Shown: one piece after another, positions 1 through 8,120 of the stretch
How the letters are laid out: every line of letters starts with the position of its first letter
How positions within the stretch are numbered: position 1 is the stretch's first letter
Assembly: GCF_002086115.1 (NCBI RefSeq)
Contig: NZ_MVHJ01000004.1
Span: forward strand, 124,001 to 188,000
Origin: Mycolicibacterium bacteremicum
GTDB taxonomy: Bacteria > Actinomycetota > Actinomycetes > Mycobacteriales > Mycobacteriaceae
DNA length: 64,000 nt
Reading direction: 5' to 3'
The notes under the pieces: model-generated
What the model was told of the DNA's origin: nothing
The model's database searches: none
The model's input: only the letters and a program-made list of their open reading frames with translations
Translations under genes and position numbers: made by a program

Positions 1-39
1 TTGTTCGACGACTCCCTGGCCGAACTCGCCGGAAGGTGA
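1..39 (+). CDS. 3' end of a CDS that begins outside the window
   Basis: Reading frame 1 is open from the first base and ends at TGA 37-39, giving the C-terminus LFDDSLAELAGR. The stop is 6 nt before the next gene's ATG, and the next gene's Shine-Dalgarno sequence (GGAAGG) lies inside this tail, so the two genes are probably cotranscribed. The product cannot be identified from 12 residues. Confidence 0.6.
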   Translation: MFDDSLAELAGR

Positions 40-45
40 CGACAT

Positions 46-828
46 ATGCATGCCAATGCCCTGATGCCGCTGGGCGCCGAGGTGACCGGAATCCGGGTCG
101 ACGCCCTCGACGCGCCACAGGTCGCGTGGCTGCGGACGGTGCTGGCCGACCACGGTGTGGTGATCCTGCGCGATCAGCACACCGACGATGACGCGCTGCT
201 GCGATTCCTGCGCAGCTTCGGCGACATCCGGTTCACCGATGGTGAGACACCGGTGCCGACCCATCCGGATCTGAACGTCGTCAGCAACGTCGGGCGTACC
301 CGGCCGCCGCGCTCGACCTTCCACGTGGACACCAGCTATGTGCGGTCACCGCCCGCCTACACCGCACTGCGCGCGGTCACCGTGCCGGATCAGGGCGGGC
401 AGACCCTGTTCTGCAATCAGTACCGCGCATACGACGCGCTGCCCGACAACATCCGCGAAGGCCTGGCGGACCGGGTTGTGACGCATATCGCGACCGGTGT
501 CGCACTCGCCGATGGGCAGGAGTGCTCGGCCGTGCATCCCCTGCTGCGCCGACATCCGGTGAACGGCCGCATGTCGCTGTATCTGACTGCACTGCAACGG
601 TGTGTGGCCGTCAGCGGGATGACCGAGGATGAGGCCGCGCATACCCTGAGCTATCTGTTCGCGTTCTCCACGCGCGCCGACAATGTTCTGCGTCATCGGT
701 GGGCGCCAGGGGATGTCGTCATGTGGGACAACCGGTGCGTCATGCACTGTGCCGACCACACCGGTGTCGTCGGGGACCGGGTGCTGCACCGGGGGATGGT
801 CGGCGATGCGGCCGACCGAAGATTTTGA
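46..828 (+). CDS. TauD/TfdA-family Fe(II)/2-oxoglutarate dioxygenase
   Basis: This 260-aa protein has the facial triad of the TauD family: H93-x-D95 in FHVDTSY, and the distal histidine H234 in a WDNR..MH stretch. R249 is placed to bind the 2-oxoglutarate carboxylate. Such enzymes couple 2-oxoglutarate decarboxylation to hydroxylation of a small substrate such as taurine, an alkyl sulfate, an aryloxyalkanoate or an amino acid. The length is close to the family norm of about 260-300 aa. The ATG at 46 has GGAAGG 9 nt upstream. It follows the preceding partial gene closely. The substrate cannot be deduced from sequence. Confidence 0.85.
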   Translation: MHANALMPLGAEVTGIRVDALDAPQVAWLRTVLADHGVVILRDQHTDDDALLRFLRSFGDIRFTDGETPVPTHPDLNVVSNVGRTRPPRSTFHVDTSYVRSPPAYTALRAVTVPDQGGQTLFCNQYRAYDALPDNIREGLADRVVTHIATGVALADGQECSAVHPLLRRHPVNGRMSLYLTALQRCVAVSGMTEDEAAHTLSYLFAFSTRADNVLRHRWAPGDVVMWDNRCVMHCADHTGVVGDRVLHRGMVGDAADRRF

Positions 829-897
829 CTGACGTGTAAACGGCTGCGGTACCCCAATGTTCGGCGCGAAGCGGGTTGCCGTGCTGTACTGAACGGA

Positions 898-2184
898 ATG
901 GCTGTCACAACTGCTGCAGACAGCGATCCCGGCGCGGATCTGGACGCCGCCGTACGTGCCGAGGGCCTGCGCATGTCGTTTCAGCCGATCGTGTCGCTCC
1001 CAGGATCAGAGATCGTCGGATACGAGGCCTTGGCAAGGTGGCCGCGGGCGGGGCTACCTGATCCCGTTTCCGTGTTCGCCCACGCCGCACGCACCCAGCG
1101 GTTGGATTCGCTGGACCAGGCCTGTATCACCGCTGCGGTGAATGCGGCCTTCGAAATCGGGCTACCGCGCGGAAGCATGCTGGCAGTGAATTGCGAACCG
1201 GCAAGCCGGTACGTACCTCAGGACGGTGGGCCGTTGTCTCGTGCTGCGGCCGAGTACGTCATGGTCGTCGAACTCACCGAGCGGGGTCTGCTCAGTGATC
1301 CGGCGGCACTGCTGTGCAAGGTCGAGCAACTGCGCTGCGACGGCTTCGCGGTGGCCTTGGACGACGTAGGAGCCCATGCGGATTCGCTGGCCCTGCTCGA
1401 CATCGTCGAACCGGACGTCATCAAGTTGGACTTCAACCTCATTCACGGTCAAACGCATCGACATCAATCACAGACTTTGGCCGCGGTGCTGGCCTACCAC
1501 GAGCGCACCGGTGCCGTCATCGTGGCCGAGGGTATCGAGAGCGAATTGCATCTCGAGCGGGCAGTTGCCGTCGGCGCCGCGCTCGGCCAGGGATTCAGGT
1601 TCGGGCGCCCGCACACCCCGGGCATCGAGGATCTGGCCACTGTGGCCCCTCGTGTCGCACTCTTGCCGGACAGGACGGTGCCACGCCCGGTCGCCCGGCC
1701 GGCGGATTCGCCTTTCGATCGTGCTGCCCGAGAGCCCGGCGTTTCCGTTCGCACGGCGCGCAAAGAGACACTCACGGCCTTCTCGCGTCATATCGAGCGT
1801 CAGGCAGCCGACACTGTGGATCCGGCAATGATCTTCGCCGCGGTCCAGGACAGCAAGAACCTCTCGACGTCGACGCTGCGTCGATACGAGACCCTCGCGC
1901 GGACGGCGCCGTTGACCGCGATTCTGGGCCGTGGTGTGCCTGCCGTGCCGGCCCCGGGGGTGCGCGGGGTCCAACTGGACGCTACCGATCCACTGTGCCT
2001 CGAATGGACGGTGGTGACGCTGGGACCACGAACAGCTTCGGCGCTCATTGCCCGCGAGAGGCCGCCGCGCGGGCCTGTGCGTGAGGACGACCGACTCTTC
2101 GACTTCGTGCTGACCTTCGATCGGAGCCTGGTGGCCGCAGTCGGCGGGCTGCTGTTGGGCCGGATACACGCCGCCGGCGCCTGA
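898..2184 (+). CDS. EAL-domain protein with C-terminal DICT sensory domain
   Basis: Residues about 20-255 form an EAL domain, the c-di-GMP phosphodiesterase fold. The signature reads YEALARW (about 42-48), and the expected catalytic landmarks follow: ELTER, the metal-binding ALDDVG, IKLDF, VAEGIES and GQGFRFGRP. The ordinary xNxS position reads AVNCEP, slightly off consensus. Residues about 280-425 match the DICT domain pattern, with SKNLSTSTLRRYE and a FDFVLTFD end; this domain is found beside EAL, GGDEF and HTH modules. A role in c-di-GMP turnover or light/redox-linked signalling is inferred. No GGDEF domain is attached. The ATG is preceded by a weak ACGGA. Confidence 0.85.
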   Translation: MAVTTAADSDPGADLDAAVRAEGLRMSFQPIVSLPGSEIVGYEALARWPRAGLPDPVSVFAHAARTQRLDSLDQACITAAVNAAFEIGLPRGSMLAVNCEPASRYVPQDGGPLSRAAAEYVMVVELTERGLLSDPAALLCKVEQLRCDGFAVALDDVGAHADSLALLDIVEPDVIKLDFNLIHGQTHRHQSQTLAAVLAYHERTGAVIVAEGIESELHLERAVAVGAALGQGFRFGRPHTPGIEDLATVAPRVALLPDRTVPRPVARPADSPFDRAAREPGVSVRTARKETLTAFSRHIERQAADTVDPAMIFAAVQDSKNLSTSTLRRYETLARTAPLTAILGRGVPAVPAPGVRGVQLDATDPLCLEWTVVTLGPRTASALIARERPPRGPVREDDRLFDFVLTFDRSLVAAVGGLLLGRIHAAGA

Positions 2185-2219
2185 CCGGTGGATCGTCGAT
2201 GTGGCTGGCTCTCAGACGG

Positions 2220-2384
2220 TCATGCGGCGGCGAGGGTTCCGGCTTCTTCCGAATGTTCATGACCGCATCCACCGCAGTGCACCTCGTACCACAGTGAGTC
2301 GGATTCACCTGCAGCGAAGGAGTAGTCGGCCTGCCGACCGCAGCGGGGGCAGCGCGCCGTGCCCCGTTCCACCGTTGTCCTCAT
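2220..2384 (-). CDS. small zinc-ribbon protein, 54 aa
   Basis: A 54-aa ORF reads from ATG 2384 to TGA 2220. It has an excellent Shine-Dalgarno sequence, AGGAGGT, about 6 nt before the ATG, which is the main reason to call it. Two CxxCG knuckles (CPRCG and CGGCG, about 20 residues apart) form a classic zinc ribbon, and the rest is acidic. It faces away from the neighbouring cysteine-rich gene at 2529, so the two small metal-binding genes diverge from a region of about 145 bp. The function is unknown. Zinc ribbons this small are usually nucleic-acid or protein-binding modules, or zinc carriers. Confidence 0.75.
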   Translation of the reverse strand: MRTTVERGTARCPRCGRQADYSFAAGESDSLWYEVHCGGCGHEHSEEAGTLAAA

Positions 2385-2528
2385 GGCTGACCTCCTACGC
2401 CCGCGTGTGCGCCGGGATTCATACCCACAGCTGCGCGAATGTAATCCGGCCAGGTACTCATCGGTTTGAGGTCCGGCGTCCCGGGCACCCGTGCCGGTAT
2501 TGCGATACGACGATATGAGGAGCGTGCG

Positions 2529-2783
2529 ATGGCCATCTGCGACACCTGCGGCAACGACTACGACAAGGCGTTCTCGGTGACGTTTGCGGACGGACGCTCA
2601 GCCACCTTCGACAGCGTCGAATGCGCCGCCGTCCAGCTCGCACCCGAATGTGCCCACTGCGGATGCCGGATACTGGGCCATGGCGTCGAGGCGGATGAGG
2701 GCATCTTCTGCTGCGCCCATTGCGCCCGCAAGGCCTCCAGCGCCGATATCAACGACCGCTATCCGGTGCCGTCCGGGGCGTGA
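2529..2783 (+). CDS. cysteine-rich putative metal-binding protein, 84 aa
   Basis: The 84-aa protein begins MAICDTCGN and contains eight cysteines: a CDTC pair, a lone Cys in VEC, CAHCGC, and CCAHC with nearby histidines. It therefore probably binds two zinc ions. A gaggag Shine-Dalgarno sequence lies just upstream of the ATG. The pattern recalls the small actinobacterial proteins often annotated as metallothionein-like, but I cannot place it in a named family. The stop codon sits inside a stem-loop, suggesting an isolated short transcript. Confidence 0.75.
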   Translation: MAICDTCGNDYDKAFSVTFADGRSATFDSVECAAVQLAPECAHCGCRILGHGVEADEGIFCCAHCARKASSADINDRYPVPSGA

Positions 2784-2818
2784 CAAATCCGTCACGCACT
2801 CCGGTGGGACAGCCACCG
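2778..2818. terminator. tandem hairpins between convergent genes
   Basis: Two perfect stem-loops lie between the cysteine-rich gene and the convergent marR gene. The first is GCGTGAC / GTCACGC with a 6-nt loop (2778-2797); the second is CGGTGG / CCACCG with a 5-nt loop (2802-2818). There is no U-tract, as is usual for mycobacterial terminators. They probably end transcription from both sides. Confidence 0.5.
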
Positions 2819-2821
2819 TAG

Positions 2822-3265
2822 TCAGGCGGTCGGCTCGGGGCCCCGCTGCGCTTGCTGCTTCCGGATCAATCCCAGCAGCATCCGCCGCAGCACCGGCTCG
2901 TCATCTCCAGTCGCGGCCACCAGCGAGGGATCATGCCGCTCGCGTTGCAGCAGCGCGTCATACACCTGCCGCCCGGACGGGGTGCTCGTCACCGACTTTC
3001 GGCGTTCATCACGTGGATCGACCTGACGGCTGACGTACCCGAGACGCTCCAACCGTTCGATCGTGCGACTTGCGGTCTGGTCGGTCACCCGGCAGGCGTG
3101 GGCGATCTCGCGTTGGGTCGCCGGCGCGGCAGCCACCACGTGGAGCACCACCAGTCCCGCACTGGACAGGTCGTATTCGCGCAGCACGTGTTCCCAGGAC
3201 TGCTCGACGAGCCGCGCCGCCATCGACAGCAACCGACCCGTCGGCCAGCCGTCCAAGTCGTCCAT
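2822..3265 (-). CDS. MarR-family transcriptional regulator
   Basis: The 147-aa protein has the MarR winged helix: residues about 48-105 include a REIAHACRVTDQTASRTIERLERLGYV-type recognition helix followed by the DPRDERRK wing. I chose ATG 3265 because AGAGAGG lies 6-8 nt upstream. An in-frame ATG at 3295 would start inside the operator palindrome. The gene is divergent from tspO with the palindrome between them, so it most likely represses both itself and tspO. The ligand is unknown. Confidence 0.85.
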   Translation of the reverse strand: MDDLDGWPTGRLLSMAARLVEQSWEHVLREYDLSSAGLVVLHVVAAAPATQREIAHACRVTDQTASRTIERLERLGYVSRQVDPRDERRKSVTSTPSGRQVYDALLQRERHDPSLVAATGDDEPVLRRMLLGLIRKQQAQRGPEPTA

Positions 3266-3294
3266 CAAGGACCTCTCTCTCACCGACACTTGCA

Positions 3295-3316
3295 ATTATT
3301 CAGCAGGCTGAACAAT
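3295..3316. promoter_or_regulatory. probable MarR operator
   Basis: An inverted repeat with 9-nt arms, ATTATTCAG and CTGAACAAT (8 of 9 bases pair), is separated by 4 nt. It lies directly upstream of marR and 68 nt before tspO. Its length and symmetry fit a MarR dimer site. Confidence 0.6.
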
Positions 3317-3384
3317 ATGGTGGAGTCACCCGAGATTGTGTCAGCACCGCAACAGTGCCGAGCAGTGAGCAGAAAAGGACGCCG

Positions 3385-3879
3385 ATGCCCTCTGAGACTT
3401 CGACCGCCCGCCGGTCCAACCACATCCCCGCGCTCATCGTCTCACTGATCGCCGTCGCGCTGGTCGCTGCGCTCGGGGGGCTGGCATCGATCGATGCCGC
3501 AGGGGATTACGGACAGCTGGCGCAACCCGATTGGGCGCCGCCGCCGAACGTGTTCGGTCCGGTGTGGACCGTGCTGTATGTGTTGATGGCGGTCGCAGCG
3601 TGGCTCGTATGGCGACGCGACCCCCGGCCCGGCAATCCGGCGATCATCGTCTATGCGGTGCAACTGGTCCTGAACCTGTTGTGGTCACCGCTGTTCTTCG
3701 GGTTCGGATGGCGTGGTGTGGCGCTCATCGACATCCTGTTGCTCGACATCGCGGTGGCCGCGACCATCGCGTTGTTCTGGCGGGTGAACCGCCTCTCCGC
3801 GGTACTGCTCGTCCCGTATCTGGCGTGGGTGCTCTTCGCGACCATGCTGAACTACTCAATCTGGTCGCTCAACAGCTGA
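3385..3879 (+). CDS. tspO: TspO/MBR family tryptophan-rich sensory protein
   Basis: The 164-aa integral membrane protein has five predicted helices and the TspO signature W-x-PP-N-x-FGPVWTVLY near residues 45-62. It also has the conserved N-x-x-WSPLFFG helix and an aromatic C-terminus. TspO proteins bind porphyrins and related ligands and modulate tetrapyrrole or oxidative-stress responses. The ATG at 3385 is preceded by AAAAGGA. A longer upstream reading frame would overlap the marR gene and its operator and is not credible. Expression is probably controlled by the divergent MarR. Confidence 0.88.
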   Translation: MPSETSTARRSNHIPALIVSLIAVALVAALGGLASIDAAGDYGQLAQPDWAPPPNVFGPVWTVLYVLMAVAAWLVWRRDPRPGNPAIIVYAVQLVLNLLWSPLFFGFGWRGVALIDILLLDIAVAATIALFWRVNRLSAVLLVPYLAWVLFATMLNYSIWSLNS

Positions 3880-3881
3880 GG

Positions 3882-5324
3882 TCAGTCCAACCGACGCAGC
3901 GAGACCGGCAACCCGTCTGCCGGTGTGGGGCCCGTGCCCCAGGTCATCCGGGGCCGGTAGCCCTTGGGCACCGACCAGACGAATCGTCGAAGCAACTGGT
4001 GCATCACGGCTTTGACGTTCATATCGGCGAACTGCTGGCCCGGGCACTTGTGCACCCCGCCGCCGAACGGTGCGAAGGCGTATCGGCTGACGGCTCCGAA
4101 ATCGGCGCCACCACCGGTGAAGCGGTCGGGATCGAACCGATCCGGGTCCGGCCACCAGTCGGCCAGCCGCATCGACGCGTAGACGTTGATCGCCACCTGA
4201 GCCTTGCGTGGGATGTAGTGGCCGGCCACCTCGGTGTCCTTGACCGCCTGGCGGAAGAGGGTGCCCGCCGGTGCGTACATGCGCAGTATCTCCTTGAACG
4301 CGGCGTCCAACAGCGGGTAGTCGCGGTCCAGTTGGTCCACGCCCAGTTCGTCGTTCGGCATGTGCCAGGCCTCTTCGCGGAGTCGGTGCTGCCAGTCGGG
4401 GTTGCGGGCCAACTCGTAGACCAGCATGGAGATCGCAATCGCACTGGTGTCGTGGGCGGCCATCAGCAGGAAGATCATGTGGTTGACGATGTCCTGATCG
4501 CTGAACCGGTCACCGTCGGCACTTCGGCTGTGGCACAGCATCGAGAACAGATCGGCGCCGTCGCCGGCCCGGTGTGCCGCCACCTGCCCGGCGAAGTAGC
4601 GCTCCAGGCGTTCGCGGGCCCGTAGCCCCCGCGCCCAGGTACCGCCGGGGACATCGGCACGGATCAGCGCCTGGCCACCGCACACCGTGTCGTGGAAGTC
4701 CTCGGACAGCCGGTCGGACTCGGCGCCGAGGTGTGCTCCGACGAACACCTCGGCGGCCTGGTCCAGAAGCAGCTTCTTGACCCCGTCGTAGAACGGGAAA
4801 CGCTCGGTGGCGGGCCAGCTTTCGACGGTGCGCGCGATCCCGGGACGCATTAGGCTCAGATATCCGTCGAGTGCGGACCGGGTGAACGCCTGCTGCATGA
4901 TGCGCCGGTGGTCACGGTGCTCCTCGAAATCGAGCAGCATGATGCCGCGGTGGAAGAACGGTCCGATCACCGGCGCCCACCCGCGGGTACTGGAGAACGC
5001 CTTGTCCCGGTTGACCCACACCGTCTCCAGAGCTTCCGGCCCCATCAACTGCACGATCCGGAAACCGACGCCGCCGGCCCAGGACACCGGACCGTAGCGC
5101 TCGTACCGCCGTCGCGCGAACTCGAGCGGTTCGACGATCGAACTCAGGACGTGCCCGATGAGCGGGAATCCGTAGTTGCCGAGCACCGGTTTGAGTCCGG
5201 ATCCGTCGGGCGGCCGGGCCAACGGATATTCCTGGCTCGGGTACCGGGACGTCACCGCGGCCGCGGCGGCCTGCAGGTGCAGCTTCGCCGATGCCAGCTG
5301 CTCGCCCGGCAGTAGCGTCGTCAC
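3882..5324 (-). CDS. cytochrome P450 (possibly CYP136-like)
   Basis: The 480-aa P450 carries all landmarks: I-helix AAHDTS, K-helix EILR, and the heme loop FGGGVHKCPGQQFA. The DPDRFDPDRF meander is also present. A long N-terminus without a clear membrane anchor and the AAHDTS motif point to a family outside the common CYP105/107 groups. The order P450, SDR, then a TetR a gene away resembles the Mycobacterium tuberculosis Rv3057c-Rv3059 (cyp136) neighbourhood, which is the basis for the tentative name. It starts at a GTG whose GTGA overlaps the upstream SDR stop, so the two are translationally coupled. The substrate is unknown. Confidence 0.85.
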   Translation of the reverse strand: MTTLLPGEQLASAKLHLQAAAAAVTSRYPSQEYPLARPPDGSGLKPVLGNYGFPLIGHVLSSIVEPLEFARRRYERYGPVSWAGGVGFRIVQLMGPEALETVWVNRDKAFSSTRGWAPVIGPFFHRGIMLLDFEEHRDHRRIMQQAFTRSALDGYLSLMRPGIARTVESWPATERFPFYDGVKKLLLDQAAEVFVGAHLGAESDRLSEDFHDTVCGGQALIRADVPGGTWARGLRARERLERYFAGQVAAHRAGDGADLFSMLCHSRSADGDRFSDQDIVNHMIFLLMAAHDTSAIAISMLVYELARNPDWQHRLREEAWHMPNDELGVDQLDRDYPLLDAAFKEILRMYAPAGTLFRQAVKDTEVAGHYIPRKAQVAINVYASMRLADWWPDPDRFDPDRFTGGGADFGAVSRYAFAPFGGGVHKCPGQQFADMNVKAVMHQLLRRFVWSVPKGYRPRMTWGTGPTPADGLPVSLRRLD

Positions 5325-6130
5325 TGTCCGATCCGGTCCAGGTAGCGGCGCCGGGCGTCGGGGTCGTAGTCCCCGGGTGGGCGTCGGAAGGTGGCGATCC
5401 GCTTGAGCGCTTGCAGCACCGGCTCGGGGGTGGCCTCCTCGATGGTGCCCATCGGGGCCAGCCAGCGGGGCACCGTGATCTCGCGACGAGGGCGGGCAGC
5501 GCTGTCGGCGATCGCCTTGGCGATGTCTTCGGGTTCGCGCGTCGGCAGCAACTCCAGGGACACCCCGGCGGTCAGCTCCGTGTGTACCGCGGTAGGCATC
5601 ACCGTACTGAGTGTGACTGCTGTGGAATCGATTTCGGCACGAACAGCGCGGGAGAACGCTGCAACCCCATACTTGGTGGCGCAGTACACCGACATCCCCG
5701 GGGTGGTCACCTTGGCCGCCATCGAGGCGACGTTGACGATGTGCCCGTGATTGCGCGCCAGCATGCCTGGAAGGAAGGCGTGCACGCCGTTGATCGGTCC
5801 GATCAAGTTGACGGTGACCTCGCGGTGGTAGAGCTCCAGGCGGGTGTCGACGAAGGCTCCCATGTACTGGATGCCTGCGTTGTTCACCAGCATGTCGGGC
5901 GGGCCGTCGACGCCGGCTGCGTCGCGGAAGGCGGCGACGCTCGCCGGATCGGTCACGTCCAGATGGACGGCGCTGGCGCCGATTTCGGCGGCGGTTCGCT
6001 CTGCTTCAGCGATATCGAGGTCGCCGATCCACACCTTGGCGCCGCGGCGGGCCAATTCGGCGGCAGTGGCCTTCCCGATGCCGCGAGCCCCACCGGTGAT
6101 GCAACAGACCGCACCGTCGAGGGTGATCAT
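5321..6130 (-). CDS. short-chain dehydrogenase/reductase
   Basis: This is a 269-aa classical SDR. It has the cofactor motif TGGARGIG near the N-terminus, an acidic GDLD after strand 2 (favouring NAD), NNAG, and the catalytic S...YCATK. It overlaps the downstream P450 (GTGA) and the upstream gene (ATGA), so the three form a translationally coupled operon. The P450 probably makes or uses the alcohol or ketone this enzyme handles. The C-terminal 50 residues are rich in arginine and may mediate membrane or partner contacts. Confidence 0.85.
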   Translation of the reverse strand: MITLDGAVCCITGGARGIGKATAAELARRGAKVWIGDLDIAEAERTAAEIGASAVHLDVTDPASVAAFRDAAGVDGPPDMLVNNAGIQYMGAFVDTRLELYHREVTVNLIGPINGVHAFLPGMLARNHGHIVNVASMAAKVTTPGMSVYCATKYGVAAFSRAVRAEIDSTAVTLSTVMPTAVHTELTAGVSLELLPTREPEDIAKAIADSAARPRREITVPRWLAPMGTIEEATPEPVLQALKRIATFRRPPGDYDPDARRRYLDRIGQ

Positions 6131-6813
6131 GCCCGGGCGGCCTTCTCGTCGCTGAACTCACGCAGACCGAAGTAGGCAATCAACCGGACCTCGCCGCTGG
6201 GCAGCGTGAGCAGAGCGCGCCCCAGGTACAGGCCCGGCGTCAGTTCTACGACCTCGTCGCGCGTGCGTTTGATCGGGAAGGTCCGCACACTCGGATTGCG
6301 GTACTCCTCGACGCCGTAGTCCAACGCGCGAACCTGGATGAACGGCGCGATGGCGGCGGTATCGATCCGGTGCCGGAACTCGAAGCCGACGGTTTCGCGG
6401 CCCACTCTGCGCAGACCTCTGTAGAGCGGCGCGACAGCGCGGAGCGAGAATCGGCCCAGCGGGGACAGCCGGTTGAAGCCGGTGCCGGAGGCGATGTCGA
6501 AGGTCTTGCCCCGCCAGGTGGGATCGATCTTCATCAGCGGGTTGGCCAGATAGGTCTCCGGGATGCCGAACAGCTTGCCGATGATCAGACCCTCCATCGG
6601 ACCATCCGGTCCCGCCGGGGCGTGCCCGTGGGCGAAGAGCTCGGCCAGTTGATCGAACCGTCCAGCCTGCCCGAGCTCGCGCAGGTAGTCCCAGCCGAGC
6701 CGGCGAGCCAGGGTCGGCGTGCTCCCGGCCGTCACCCGCAGGTCGTCGAGTACCGACATGCTCTGTGGTTCGGCCTTGTTTGCTTGCTTGGTGTTGATAG
6801 GCAAGGTGGTCAT
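6127..6813 (-). CDS. hypothetical protein, first gene of the P450 operon
   Basis: This 228-aa protein has no transmembrane helices or motifs that I recognise. It contains a G/P-rich segment (GHAPAGPDGPMEG) and a C-terminal beta-rich part with LYLGRALL and VRLIAYFGLREF. The ATG at 6813 has AAGGGAG 5 nt upstream; a GTG 6 nt earlier is also possible. The stop overlaps the SDR start by ATGA. It lies opposite the TetR gene with shared operator half-sites between, so it is probably the repressed first gene. The function is unknown; a lipid or polyketide-like substrate role is only a guess. Confidence 0.65.
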   Translation of the reverse strand: MTTLPINTKQANKAEPQSMSVLDDLRVTAGSTPTLARRLGWDYLRELGQAGRFDQLAELFAHGHAPAGPDGPMEGLIIGKLFGIPETYLANPLMKIDPTWRGKTFDIASGTGFNRLSPLGRFSLRAVAPLYRGLRRVGRETVGFEFRHRIDTAAIAPFIQVRALDYGVEEYRNPSVRTFPIKRTRDEVVELTPGLYLGRALLTLPSGEVRLIAYFGLREFSDEKAARA

Positions 6814-6841
6814 GCGCACTCCCTTGATCAGGCACGAAGTT

Positions 6842-6873
6842 GTACCACTTATTTCTGGTACTGAACCGTGCCA
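6842..6873. promoter_or_regulatory. TetR operator, three half-sites
   Basis: GTACCA (6842-6847) and TGGTAC (6856-6861) form a perfect inverted repeat with an 8-nt spacer. A third half-site, GTGCCA (6868-6873), pairs with TGGTAC at 5 of 6 bases. They lie in the intergenic region between the P450 operon and the divergent TetR gene. Confidence 0.55.
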
Positions 6874-6937
6874 GAATGAATGCGTGGTGTCAACGGCCGG
6901 TTCGCGACGAGGCCCCGACGGGTGCGACGATCTCGGG

Positions 6938-7600
6938 ATGTCCGAGACCCCGCGGCGCAGCTATGCCGGGCGCAGCGCCGACGAGCGTCGGCTGCAGCGT
7001 CGCACCCGGCTGCTCGACACCGCGGTGGCGGCAATGGCCGAGAACGGCTGGCGGACCATGACGGTCGACAAGCTGTGCGCGGCCGCCGGCCTGAACAAGC
7101 GTTACTTCTACGAAAATTTCACCGACCTCGACGAAGTGGCCAATGGCGCGGTGGACGGGATCGCCGCCGAGGTGCGAGACACCACCCTGGCGGCGGTGGC
7201 CGAGGCGTTGACCGAGCCGCTGGAGCGGCAAGCACACGTCGCAGTCGAGGCGGTGGTCCGCACGCTGACCGCCGACTCGCAAAAGGCCCGGGTGCTACTC
7301 GGCTCGGTATCGAGTTCGGCTGCGGTGCAACAGCATCGCGACAGTGTCATGACCGGGCTGACAGCTGTCCTCATCGGTCACGCCCGGACCGTGCATGACG
7401 TCGAATTGGAATCCGACCCGCTCGCCCGCGTCGCTCCGGCCTTCATCATCGGCGGCACGGCGGATGCGATCCTGGCGTTCGTCAACGGCACCACCGAGGT
7501 CAGTGTCGAGGACCTGATCGACAGCCTGGCCACGTTGTGGTTGATCACCGGTAACGGCGCAGCCGACGTGGCGCGCGCCCGCCATCACGGCAAGGCGTAA
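6938..7600 (+). CDS. TetR-family repressor of the P450 operon
   Basis: The 220-aa protein has an N-terminal TetR HTH (residues about 22-70) with the helix-turn-helix MTVDKLCAAAGLNKRYFYENF. The C-terminal ligand domain is variable. ATG 6938 is the most natural start by homologous length. In-frame GTG codons at 6883 and 6886 would add about 18 residues without a better ribosome site. It diverges from the P450-SDR operon across the half-sites at 6842-6873. Its 3' end overlaps the convergent next gene by 16 nt. Confidence 0.85.
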   Translation: MSETPRRSYAGRSADERRLQRRTRLLDTAVAAMAENGWRTMTVDKLCAAAGLNKRYFYENFTDLDEVANGAVDGIAAEVRDTTLAAVAEALTEPLERQAHVAVEAVVRTLTADSQKARVLLGSVSSSAAVQQHRDSVMTGLTAVLIGHARTVHDVELESDPLARVAPAFIIGGTADAILAFVNGTTEVSVEDLIDSLATLWLITGNGAADVARARHHGKA

Positions 7601-8037
7601 TCCATCGGCGGGCCCTGCGGACCCGTGGCGTCGCGGTGCACGACGGTAGTGGCCACCTTGTCCCCACCCCGCGCGACGCCGATGATCGAGACCTCATCAT
7701 TGACCGCGAAGGCGCCCGCCGTCCCGCCGATCTGGCTGCCGGCCGGGGTGATCCCGTGGGTCTGCCCGTCGACCAGGAAGGTCCGGGCGACGCCATCGGC
7801 GCCCAGCGCGGTCAGCGAGGTCGGCGAGACCGCGATGAGCCGGCCCTCCTGCGTCACCGGCTGCACGGCGCTGACCGCCGGCGCCGGCGCCGATTGCTGA
7901 GTGGGTGCCGGGTCGGTCGTACCGACCATGTTCATCACCAGCGCGGTGACCACCGCAGCGAACGCGACGGCGAAGGAGATCGTCAAGCTGATCGTCGTGC
8001 TGTGCGACATCCGCCGCGCGTGCTTTCCGCTTCGCAT
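7585..8037 (-). CDS. membrane-anchored hypothetical protein
   Basis: The 150-aa protein begins MRSGKHARRM. It has one hydrophobic segment (about residues 16-38) after a basic N-terminus, then a Pro/Ala-rich linker and an extracytoplasmic domain of about 90 residues. This fits a signal anchor with a small beta-rich domain outside the membrane. The start at 8037 is chosen because GGAGGT lies 7 nt upstream; an ATG 15 nt earlier lacks one. I recognise no domain. Its last codons overlap the convergent TetR gene. Confidence 0.65.
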   Translation of the reverse strand: MRSGKHARRMSHSTTISLTISFAVAFAAVVTALVMNMVGTTDPAPTQQSAPAPAVSAVQPVTQEGRLIAVSPTSLTALGADGVARTFLVDGQTHGITPAGSQIGGTAGAFAVNDEVSIIGVARGGDKVATTVVHRDATGPQGPPMDYALP

Positions 8038-8120
8038 CTCGTTGACCTCCATCTCGTTGACGGCGGGTTACCCGGAGCCGCGTCGGGAGTAAACGCGCCC
8101 CGGCGGGGTAGTCCTGCGCC

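Noticed and set aside
3531..4625. Plus-strand ORF of 364 codons spanning tspO and the P450
   Set aside because: It runs out of frame through tspO and antisense through the P450 heme domain, so it cannot be a real gene.
5291..6175. Long plus-strand ORF of 294 codons opposite the SDR gene
   Set aside because: It is the antisense shadow of a clear SDR with intact motifs on the minus strand; its translation is low-complexity Arg/Gly/His-rich and has no domain.
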